Below, piece after piece: positions 1 through 7,876 of a DNA stretch of 39,259 nt. The translations under genes were made by a program, and so were the position numbers. The notes beneath the pieces were generated by a model that was not told the DNA's origin, ran no database searches, and worked only from the letters and a program-made list of their open reading frames with translations. The first letter of the stretch is position 1, and each line of letters starts with the position of its first letter. The DNA comes from an uncultured Bacteroidota bacterium (GTDB lineage Bacteria; Bacteroidota; Bacteroidia; Bacteroidales; 4484-276), in assembly GCA_903944895.1 (NCBI GenBank), contig CAJATL010000009.1, positions 1-39,259 of the forward strand, in the 5' to 3' direction.

Positions 1-1144
1 AACCGCTACGCGGTAAAGAATCATGTTCCATGGTTATGATTTTTACCACAAATATTTGCTTTCCAGTATCCGGAATTTGCCCGTAGGGCATAAAGTATTG
101 TAGAAAAGCCAAAAGAAAGATCGTTAAATACCCAGTAGGGGTTTAACATTTTCGTTTGTTTATCCCCTACGGGGAATTCGGTTGTCTATGCTTTTGTTTT
201 GCTACAATACTCTAACCGCTACGCGGTAAAGAATCAATTTCCGAAGCACTTATTTTCCGATAAATGTTTTTGTTCTCCAAAATTGCCCGTAGGGCATAAA
301 GTATTGTAGAAAAGCCAAAAGAAAGATCGTTAAATACCCAGTAGGGGTTTAACAAATTCGTTTGTTTATCCCCTATGGAGAATTTCATTGTCTGTGTGCT
401 TGTTTTGCTACAATACTTTAACCGATACGCGGTAAAGAAACATTTTCCGAAGCACCTGTTTTACAACAAATATTTTTGTTTTTGTTCTCCAAGATTGCCC
501 TTTGGGCAAAAAGTATTGTAGAAAAACCAAATGAAAGATCGTTAAAATCCCTGTAGGGGCTTAACAAATTCGTTGGTTTATCCCCTACGGGGAATTTCAT
601 TGTCTGAGTACTTGTTTTACTACAATACTTAAACCGCTACGCGGTAAAGAATCATGTTCCATGGTTATGATTTTTACCACAAATATTTGCTTTCCAGTAT
701 CTGGAATTTGCCCGTAGGGCATAAAGTATTGTAGAAAAATCCAAGGAAGATCGTTAAATACCCCGTAGGGGTTTAACAAATTCGTTTGTCTATCCCCTAC
801 GGGGAATTTGTGATTATCATGTTCCGTTTTGCTACAATACTTTAACCGCTACGCGGTAAAAAAAGCAATTCAAAATTAATGTTTCTAAATCAACAGACGG
901 TATTTTACTATCCTGAATTTGCCCGTAGGGCATAAAGTATTGTAGCAATAATTGACTCAAACGTTTTAAATACCCTGTAGGGGTTTAGCAAATTCATTTG
1001 TCTATCCCCTATGGAGAATTTCATTGTCTGTGTGCTTGTTTTGCTACAATACTTTAACCGATACGCGGTAAAGAATCATTTGCCAAAAGAATGATTTCTA
1101 CGACAAATATTTTGTCCAAATTTGCCCGTAGGGCATAAAGTATT
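1..1144. repeat. Tandem array of composite palindromic (REPIN-like) elements
   Basis: Five full elements of 150-151 bp lie at 77-227, 283-433, 495-645, 708-857 and 919-1069. A right-end remnant is at 1-14 and a truncated left end at 1122-1144. Each element is dyad symmetric: hairpin GCCCGTAGGGC, arm AAAGTATTGTAG, hairpin ACCCnGTAGGGGT, hairpin CCCCTACGGGG, arm CTACAATACTTT, hairpin ACCGCTACGCGGT. All four hairpins have a 3-nt GTA or TAC loop, and the right half is the inverted counterpart of the left. Spacers are 52-62 bp; 15-76 and 646-707 are almost identical, and 228-282 resembles 434-494. Period is about 212 bp and the array runs off the left edge. Short ORFs inside it are not credible genes. 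Resemblance to REPIN elements is by architecture only; no RAYT transposase is in the window. Confidence 0.93.
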
Positions 1145-1565
1145 ACATCAATAATGGCCACGAATGTTTTAAATTCGTCTTAGGATTTTTTATTTCAACC
1201 AACAGTAAGCCACCTTTTCAATCGTAAAGATTTTTCTTAGCCTTTTTTTTGAGGATGAGAAAAATTTAATCTTAAGGTAATTGGTTAATTACTATTTTTA
1301 AAAGCAAAAAAATATGGCAAATCAAGTAATAATTCAACGCGTTGAGCGCAGGAAAACAAAGTTAAACGAAGTGAATTTACCAGCTGCGATAGCTGATGCA
1401 GGCGAAAAAATCAAGCGTGAGGAGATGGGATGAATCAATAATGACGGAGAAAAGTACATTTTAAAACGGATAAATAAAAGCAACCTATCGGTTGGAAATG
1501 AGTAATACAAATCAGGTTATCGTTTTTACCTGTCAACGTTAATTTTTAAACAAAAACCCAAAAAT
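1145..1565. other. Intergenic region between repeat array and GH31 gene
   Basis: This 421-bp AT-rich stretch separates the array from the glycosidase gene. The only coding-like content is the short interrupted ORF at 1314-1505. I see no exact TAnnTTTG promoter box immediately before 1566, and no strong terminator hairpin. Confidence 0.6.
1314..1505 (+). pseudogene. Short ORF with in-frame TGA, possible decayed small gene
   Basis: An ATG at 1314 opens a 39-codon frame (starts MANQVIIQRVERRK) that stops at TGA 1431-1433. The same frame continues for 23 further codons (INNDGEKYILKRI...) to TAA at 1503-1505. The combined 63-codon peptide is strongly basic and hydrophilic, with no signal peptide or membrane segment. 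A start just after an A-rich stretch and the unbroken second half suggest a small gene disabled by one substitution. I do not recognise the family. It could also be a functional 39-residue ORF or chance. Confidence 0.25.
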
Positions 1566-4500
1566 ATGAAAGCACTTTTTACCTTGTTGTTTTTAGTTTT
1601 TACGATTGGTTTTACGAACTTAGCCAACGCCCAGTATTCGCTCGAGTTCAACGGCGACAGCGATTACGTGGCACTCAACGGCACCGATTTTGCACCGCCC
1701 TGGACGGTGCAGGTGATGGTAAACAAAACCGAAACCGACAATTACCAACACCTGCTCACCGGCAACGACGGCAACAGCGGAATACGGATCGAGCAATGGT
1801 GGGGAACGAAAATCGGGTTTACGCTTTCGGGAGTCGCTGATTACACCTTCAATTATGCGTTGCCCATTGGCCAATGGGTTCATGTGGCGATGGTAAATAA
1901 CGGCACCAGTACCACGCTTTACGCCAACGGGGTGAGCAAGGGAACCATCAATTCGTCCATTAATTTCCCGTTAAAATGGATCAGCAAAAACACCAACGAT
2001 GCCGCCATGAAAGCTAAGATTGACGAATTGAGCATCTGGAATGTGGCGCTTACGCAGGCAGTCATCCAGCAGTTTATGAACCAGTCCATCGAGCCTTCAC
2101 ATCCTAATTATGAAAACCTAGTGCATTATTATAAATTTGATGAAGGCTCCGGTAATATCTGTTTTGATTCGAAAGGCAGCCTTCACGGAACCATTCACGG
2201 CGCGGTTTATTACACCGAAACCGACACCGATGCGATGATTTCGAAACTGGTTTATCCCGAAACTTTAACAGATAACTTCTCAAGCTCCGAAGTTTTAATC
2301 GTTCGCGTGAAAAATAACGGTCTGCTCAATATTGAGCAGGATTTTAACCTGACTTATGTTTTGAATGAAATCGGCCAGGTTTCGGTTGTTGTTCCCGCTG
2401 CCAGCGATCCATTGGTTTCAGGCGAAAGCATTGACATCAGCTTCCCACCCATCAACCTCAACAACAGCGGCACTTACAATTTTACGTTTTATACTTCCCT
2501 TCCGGGAGATGAAAACCTTTCGAACGACACCTTGAAAAAAACTTTAGTAAGCGTTTCGCAGGTTTTGGGAAATGTCACCAACTTTTCGGCAACCGGGAGT
2601 ACCTTTGATTTTAGCTGTGGAACGCCCAAAGTAAAAGTCGTTTTTTACAAGCATGATATGTTCCGCATCTGGCTTGCGCCGAACGGGACTTTTTCAAATC
2701 CTGCCGGGAACAACATCGTGGTGAGTTACGAATTTCCTTCAATAACCGTAAACTGGAGCGACCAGGGAGATTATTACAAAATCGAAAGTGATTCATGCAT
2801 CTTGCGGGCTTACAAAACGCCGCTAACTTTTGTACTCTACAAAAAAGATAACACCTCGCTCATCTGGGAAGAAACCAATCCTCTGGATTTTGGAACCCGG
2901 ACTTTCCAGGAACTTTCGCGCCAGGAAAACGAATATTTTTATGGTGGTGGGATGCAGAACGGCTATTTTTCCCACAGGGATAAAGTGATAAAAATCTCTA
3001 AAGAAACCGATAACTGGGACGATGGCGCTGTGCCAAATCCTGTCCCGTTTTACATGAGCACAAACGGCTACGGCGCTTTCAGGAATACCTTCGGCCCCGG
3101 CACCTATGATTTCCGGCAGCCGGTAATTACCGGCCACCAGGAAAACCGTTTTGATGCTTTCTATTTTGTCGGAAATTCATTAAAAAGTGTATTAAATCTT
3201 TACACCGAATTGACCGGCCGTTCCATCCTTCCTCCAATCTGGGGGCTCGAACTTGGCGATGCCGACTGTTACAACGACAACGGCCAAACCACACCTGTCG
3301 TCATCACCGAAATTGCCGATAAATATCGGGAATACGACCTTCCGGGAGGTTGGATCCTTCCAAACGACGGCTATGGTTGCGGCTACACCAAACTGGATTC
3401 GGTGGTGACCGAGCTGCACGAACGCGGTTTTTATACCGGCCTCTGGACGGAAAATGGCGTAGCGAATATTCAGTGGGAAGTTGGCACTGCCGGGACGCGT
3501 GCCTGCAAATTGGATGTGGCCTGGGTTGGATCGGGTTACCTGAATGCTTTGAATGCCTGCAAAACTGCTTACCAGGGAATCGAAAACAACTGCAACGACC
3601 GCGGTTATGTGTGGTCGGTGTGCGGCTGGGCCGGGACACAGCGGTATTCCGTGGTTTGGTCGGGCGACCAGAGCGGAAACTGGGAATACATCCGTTTCCA
3701 TATCCCGACAGTTATTGGCTCAGGGCTTTCGGGATACAACCTTGCCTCCAGCGACCTCGACGGAATTTTTGGTGGCAGTTCACTCACCTACACCCGTGAC
3801 CTGCAATGGAAAACCTTTATCCCTGTATTTTACGCCATGTCGGGATGGGCATCGAGCAACAAGCAGCCCTGGGTTTACGGGCAAACCATCACCGACATCA
3901 ACCGGAAATATCTTAAACTTAAAATGCGCCTTACGCCTTACATGTACACCCTTTGCAACGAAGCTTACGAAACCGGCGTTCCTGCTGCCCGTGCGATGGT
4001 TCTCGAATTTCCTGATGATCCCGAAACCTGGGGAACAAGCACCAAATATCAGTTTATGAGCGGGGAATCGTTTTTGGTGGCTCCCGTTTACAAATCGGGC
4101 AGCGACCGCGACAGCATTTATTTCCCACAGGGAAAATGGATTGATTATTGGGATGGCACCGTTTACGAAGGACCGATGACTTTGAACAATTATCCTGTGA
4201 CGATAGATAAACTCCCGGTTTTTGTGAAGGCCGGCGCCATTGTTCCGATGTATCCCGAAATGCTTTACAATGGCCAGTTTCCCAAAGATCCGCTAACTTT
4301 AGATATTTATCCGAACGTTTTTTCTGAGTTTACACTTTACGAAGACGACGGGATTTCAAGAGCGCATCGGGAAGGGGCATTTGCAAAAACGCATATTACC
4401 TGCTTCGGTACCTATTATGGAATCCCTTCACCAGTTCAGATAATCGTAGGTGCCAGCATTGGAGATTTTGAGGGAAAACCGGATTTCAGGGCAAATCTTT

Positions 4501-4967
4501 TAGATGTTCATTTTCCTGCAACGCCAACAGCAGTTTGGTTAAACGGCGGGATGCTGCCGGCTTTTTACACACCCCAGGAATTTGAAACTGCCATCGAAGG
4601 CTACTATTTCGACCCTGCCGACAAGAACGGGATTGTTCATGTAAAAACCCAGCCATTACCTACCGACAGCGAGTTTGTGGTGATGATTGACTACCCGATA
4701 GGAATTGCAGAAAATAATATTGCTGATGAAATCAAGCTATTTCCAAATCCTACAACGGGCTCCGTTAAAATTGAACTTCCCGAAGGAAAAGCTACCGAAA
4801 TCACGGTTTATGATTCCGAAGGAAAAGCGATTTTCACATTTAACACAAATAAAAATACCGGCAAAAATCTGGACATTAATCTTTCGGGAGAGCCATCCGG
4901 GGTTTATAATTTTATGTTTAAAACAGAAAATCGGGTAATCAGCAGGAAGGTTTCTCTGGTAAGATGA
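1566..4967 (+). CDS. Secreted GH31 family glycoside hydrolase with LamG domain and T9SS signal
   Basis: This 1133-residue exoenzyme should cleave alpha-glycosidic bonds outside the cell or on its surface. It has a signal peptide (1 to about 22), a LamG/concanavalin-like domain (about 24-205), a CARDB-like beta domain (about 222-330), a GH31 N-terminal domain with YGGGMQNG near 459, and a (beta/alpha)8 barrel (about 560-890). The likely nucleophile is D650 in KLDVAWVG and the acid/base is D701 in WSGDQSG, both typical GH31 positions. Beta-sandwich domains follow, then a type A T9SS sorting domain from about 1058 (LFPNPTTG). Exact substrate (alpha-glucan, xyloside, galactoside or a transglycosylation) cannot be read from the sequence. 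It is monocistronic and convergent with the next gene. Confidence 0.88.
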   Translation: MKALFTLLFLVFTIGFTNLANAQYSLEFNGDSDYVALNGTDFAPPWTVQVMVNKTETDNYQHLLTGNDGNSGIRIEQWWGTKIGFTLSGVADYTFNYALPIGQWVHVAMVNNGTSTTLYANGVSKGTINSSINFPLKWISKNTNDAAMKAKIDELSIWNVALTQAVIQQFMNQSIEPSHPNYENLVHYYKFDEGSGNICFDSKGSLHGTIHGAVYYTETDTDAMISKLVYPETLTDNFSSSEVLIVRVKNNGLLNIEQDFNLTYVLNEIGQVSVVVPAASDPLVSGESIDISFPPINLNNSGTYNFTFYTSLPGDENLSNDTLKKTLVSVSQVLGNVTNFSATGSTFDFSCGTPKVKVVFYKHDMFRIWLAPNGTFSNPAGNNIVVSYEFPSITVNWSDQGDYYKIESDSCILRAYKTPLTFVLYKKDNTSLIWEETNPLDFGTRTFQELSRQENEYFYGGGMQNGYFSHRDKVIKISKETDNWDDGAVPNPVPFYMSTNGYGAFRNTFGPGTYDFRQPVITGHQENRFDAFYFVGNSLKSVLNLYTELTGRSILPPIWGLELGDADCYNDNGQTTPVVITEIADKYREYDLPGGWILPNDGYGCGYTKLDSVVTELHERGFYTGLWTENGVANIQWEVGTAGTRACKLDVAWVGSGYLNALNACKTAYQGIENNCNDRGYVWSVCGWAGTQRYSVVWSGDQSGNWEYIRFHIPTVIGSGLSGYNLASSDLDGIFGGSSLTYTRDLQWKTFIPVFYAMSGWASSNKQPWVYGQTITDINRKYLKLKMRLTPYMYTLCNEAYETGVPAARAMVLEFPDDPETWGTSTKYQFMSGESFLVAPVYKSGSDRDSIYFPQGKWIDYWDGTVYEGPMTLNNYPVTIDKLPVFVKAGAIVPMYPEMLYNGQFPKDPLTLDIYPNVFSEFTLYEDDGISRAHREGAFAKTHITCFGTYYGIPSPVQIIVGASIGDFEGKPDFRANLLDVHFPATPTAVWLNGGMLPAFYTPQEFETAIEGYYFDPADKNGIVHVKTQPLPTDSEFVVMIDYPIGIAENNIADEIKLFPNPTTGSVKIELPEGKATEITVYDSEGKAIFTFNTNKNTGKNLDINLSGEPSGVYNFMFKTENRVISRKVSLVR

Positions 4968-4983
4968 TTCTGTAAAAAATAAC

Positions 4984-5039
4984 AAAACCTGACAGGTTTT
5001 TTGCCACAGGCATCCCATTGGGAAAAATCTGTCAGGTTT
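4984..5039. terminator. Bidirectional terminator between convergent genes
   Basis: AAACCTGACAG (4985-4995) pairs with CTGTCAGGTTT (5029-5039). The left arm is also self-palindromic (AAAACCTGACAGGTTTT, 4984-5000) and ends in a T-run. It sits between the stops of the GH31 gene (plus) and the M1 peptidase gene (minus), so it can serve both. Confidence 0.7.
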
Positions 5040-5060
5040 AATGCTTTGAATCCGCGTATG

Positions 5061-7007
5061 TTATTGGGTTTTCACAAACTTCCCTGTAAAGGTTCCTTTC
5101 TCAGTAGAAACCTTTAAAAAGTAAAATCCGGTTTTTAAATTTGAAATGTCAATTTCGACAAGTTCGTTTAAATTTGAAATGGATTGTGAAACCATAATCT
5201 GCCCATTGGAATTGAAGATTTCGATGCCTTCGATTTTGATTTCCGGCAACGCAAACTGGATGAAACTATTGGCAGGATTTGGACTGATCGTTATTTTCCG
5301 GCCAACGATACTTTCATCAACGCCCATCGAAACTACGTTTCCTGACGAAATCAGCCGGATATCAGGATCAACTTTCAACGAATCAATCACAAAACCAGGC
5401 GAAATAAAATATTCCTGTCCCGAAAAAGTGTTGTCGAAAACGATGGTTGTGTCTTTTCCATCACCATAAAATGCCACAGGAACCGGCATCTCAAAAAACT
5501 CAACCGAAGGATGCGATTGATCCTGATTTATAGTCACCAAAACCTGACCACCCTGCAACTGGTTTACATTTACACCATACGAAGGATAACCTTCGCCAAA
5601 GTACCAGTCGGCAAAATATTCCGTCAGATCAACACCGCTTACACTTTCAAAATGGGCTTTTATATCCTGAGTTGTGGCGAAACGATAAGCCAGCATCGGG
5701 TCGTTCAGATAATTTCTGACAGCCGTGTAAAAAGCCTCATCACCAATAATCCATCTGATCTGATGAAGCAAAAAAGCAGCCTTGTGGTACGAAAGCCGTG
5801 CATCAAAAATCCGTTCAACCGAGGTGGTGTCTTCAACATACACCGAGCCACCAGGTTGGCTAACGATTGCGTTTCGTGTATTGCTTTTCCAGATGGGCCA
5901 CCAGTATCCTTCTTGCATATTTTCGAAAGAAATCCCGGTCAAATAGGTCGCAAAGCCCTCGTTGAGCCATATTTCGTGCCATGAGTTAAGTGTGATCATA
6001 TTCCCGAACCACGAATGTGCAAGTTCGTGGGCACGAAGGTCGTGGCTGTAATACCCCATAAAAGTCATGGTTTGATGCTCCATTCCTCCTCCCCAGGAAA
6101 ACTGGGCATGTCCGTATTTTTCATTTTTAAAAGGATAGGGTGTAAAAAGCTCGCTGAAAAGCTCAATCATTTCGTTGGTATTTGCCGATTGTTCGACAAT
6201 CGTTGCCGAGTCTTCGGGAAAAACATAATTCAGAATTTCGACAGGTTGCCCCGAAACATTGGCAAATTCGGAGTATTGCGCATAATTGGTTATTGCGATG
6301 GCCACATGATAGTTTGCAATAGGATACCGGTGTTTCCAGTGAAAAGTTTTGTAATTGCCTGCTGCAATTTCCGAAACCAGCATTCCATTGCTGGCAACCC
6401 GATATGCTGACGGGGTTTTAACAAAAATATCAATCGAATCAATTTTGTCGGTGATGTCGTTCTTTCCCGGCCACCAATCCTTCGCTCCGTATGGCTCGGA
6501 CAAAGTCCAGATAATGGGAACTCCGTTATGAACATCTTTGATAAACGAGCCAAAACCTGCGCCCTGAGGCGGAATGCCCTGATAAAAAATCCTGACTGAG
6601 TCTGTTGTTCCAGGAGAAATTGTAGTTCCAAGAGAAATTGTCAAATTTTCATCAGCCGAATGGGTGTAATTTACAGGCGAACCCCTGAAAATCACCGAAT
6701 CAACCTGGAGCGATTGTGCCAGTTCAAAATCGAGTGCCGAAATTTCATTCTTTATTGTCGTAAAACAGGTGCTCACGTTTCCTTTAATGTACAAAACAGC
6801 CGGATCGACCTCCCAATAAAAACGCGAGTAGGTAACATTGAAGTTGGTTCCGGTGGCTCTATGAGTAATAATGCCAGTTTTGTAAAAGGCTTTTTTATCA
6901 GTTTTTGCAATCATCGAAGTATTATCTTCGTAATGCTTAATTTGAGACCAGGCGCTAATAAAAATAAGCTGTAAAAATAATCCAAACAAAAATTTTAACC
7001 TATTCAT
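5061..7007 (-). CDS. Secreted M1 family metallopeptidase with T9SS signal
   Basis: A 648-residue zinc aminopeptidase of the gluzincin M1 family, exported and delivered by T9SS. The signal peptide is about 1-21. The exopeptidase motif is GGGMEH (307-311 region), zinc ligands are H327 and H331 of HELAH, and E350 in NEGFA lies at the usual HExxH-x18-E spacing. All catalytic residues are present. The C-terminal 75 residues from SPNPANS form a type A sorting domain ending GKFVKTQ. The usual C-terminal HEAT-like domain of long M1 enzymes is absent, as in other short bacterial M1 proteins. Peptide specificity is unknown. The gene stands alone. Confidence 0.9.
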   Translation of the reverse strand: MNRLKFLFGLFLQLIFISAWSQIKHYEDNTSMIAKTDKKAFYKTGIITHRATGTNFNVTYSRFYWEVDPAVLYIKGNVSTCFTTIKNEISALDFELAQSLQVDSVIFRGSPVNYTHSADENLTISLGTTISPGTTDSVRIFYQGIPPQGAGFGSFIKDVHNGVPIIWTLSEPYGAKDWWPGKNDITDKIDSIDIFVKTPSAYRVASNGMLVSEIAAGNYKTFHWKHRYPIANYHVAIAITNYAQYSEFANVSGQPVEILNYVFPEDSATIVEQSANTNEMIELFSELFTPYPFKNEKYGHAQFSWGGGMEHQTMTFMGYYSHDLRAHELAHSWFGNMITLNSWHEIWLNEGFATYLTGISFENMQEGYWWPIWKSNTRNAIVSQPGGSVYVEDTTSVERIFDARLSYHKAAFLLHQIRWIIGDEAFYTAVRNYLNDPMLAYRFATTQDIKAHFESVSGVDLTEYFADWYFGEGYPSYGVNVNQLQGGQVLVTINQDQSHPSVEFFEMPVPVAFYGDGKDTTIVFDNTFSGQEYFISPGFVIDSLKVDPDIRLISSGNVVSMGVDESIVGRKITISPNPANSFIQFALPEIKIEGIEIFNSNGQIMVSQSISNLNELVEIDISNLKTGFYFLKVSTEKGTFTGKFVKTQ

Positions 7008-7153
7008 AATGTAATTTTAATGTAAAAATAATACTCCGTAAAATCCTTGATAATCCAGATATCTCGTATCTTTCAAGCCTGTCGGTTTTACAACAAATGA
7101 AAAAAGAATTCGTCCTCTTTGCATTAAATAAAATTAGTTAAAAACAAAATTTG

Positions 7154-7161
7154 TAATTTTG
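7154..7161 (+). promoter_or_regulatory. Putative Bacteroidota -7 box upstream of bactofilin gene
   Basis: TAATTTTG matches TAnnTTTG. It lies about 65 bp before the start at 7226 and no good -33 TTTG is found at 19-21 bp. An alternative pair is TTTG at 7150-7153 with TAAATTTA at 7171-7178. The exact promoter is uncertain. Confidence 0.35.
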
Positions 7162-7225
7162 TAAAATTATTAAATTTACTGCAAATTAATTAACTCTTTT
7201 AAATCACTTTTGAATTAAAGAAAAT

Positions 7226-7846
7226 ATGTATGAAGCAAACCAGAATGGACGTGAGGTAAATCTCACTATCATAATACAAGGGACGGAGGTTACTGGTGAT
7301 TTGTCAACTTCAGATGACATTAGAATTGATGGAAAGTTTTTCGGAAATATCGAAACAAAAGGAAAACTTGTCATTTCCAAACAAGGTTATGTTGAAGGAA
7401 TTGTAAGAGGAACTGATATTCTGATAAATGGAAAAGCAAAGGGGGATTTTCAGGTTGATAATAATTTTCACCTCTCCCCCGAAGGAATTTTTTCAGGATC
7501 GGTCGAAACCAGATTCATTAATATTTCGGAAACCTCTATTTTTGATGGTACTTGTGTTATTTCACAAAACAAAAAGCCTAATCAATTCAAACTTAACAAA
7601 GATAAGGTTTATTCAAAAAAAACAAATCCGTTAGTAAAGAATCAGGACAAATATTTCGATAATGGAATAGCCGGGTCAGACCATCAAACCGAAACAGAAA
7701 ACGACAAAAGGCCCGCTTACTTTCTAAGGGATGAACAAGAAAAGGAGCAAAGTGAAGAACAAATCAAAGAAGCATTGTCTGGAAATGGGGGTAAAAAAAT
7801 ATCCCTCATTAGCAGCAAAATTAGTCAGATAGAATTTATTAAATAA
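7226..7846 (+). CDS. Bactofilin (polymer-forming cytoskeletal protein)
   Basis: A 206-residue bactofilin, a family that polymerises without nucleotide into filaments through a right-handed beta-helix. The core is about residues 12-115, with the expected periodic pattern: TIIIQGTEVTGDL, DIRIDGKFFGNI, ETKGKLVISKQGYVEG, DILINGKAKGD. The tail from about 120 is charged and probably disordered, a likely partner- or membrane-interaction region. It ends 30 bp before the actin-like gene in the same direction, suggesting co-transcription and a joint scaffold role. Bactofilins are known to organise envelope growth, stalks or chromosome-partition proteins in other bacteria; its role here is not shown. 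Confidence 0.88.
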   Translation: MYEANQNGREVNLTIIIQGTEVTGDLSTSDDIRIDGKFFGNIETKGKLVISKQGYVEGIVRGTDILINGKAKGDFQVDNNFHLSPEGIFSGSVETRFINISETSIFDGTCVISQNKKPNQFKLNKDKVYSKKTNPLVKNQDKYFDNGIAGSDHQTETENDKRPAYFLRDEQEKEQSEEQIKEALSGNGGKKISLISSKISQIEFIK

Positions 7847-7876
7847 AGCAAATTATTAATTATTAATTACTTACTT

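Noticed and set aside
418-779. Two minus-strand ORFs of 60 codons in the left array
   Set aside because: They run across the palindromic elements and their spacers, resemble each other only because the elements repeat, and have no protein features.
1-1144. CRISPR array
   Set aside because: Period is about 212 bp, the repeat unit is 151 bp, spacers are partly duplicated, and there are no cas genes.
3350-4059. Long alternate-frame ORFs inside the GH31 gene, and similar shadows inside other genes
   Set aside because: They overlap strong family matches in another frame and show no domain, signal peptide or start context.
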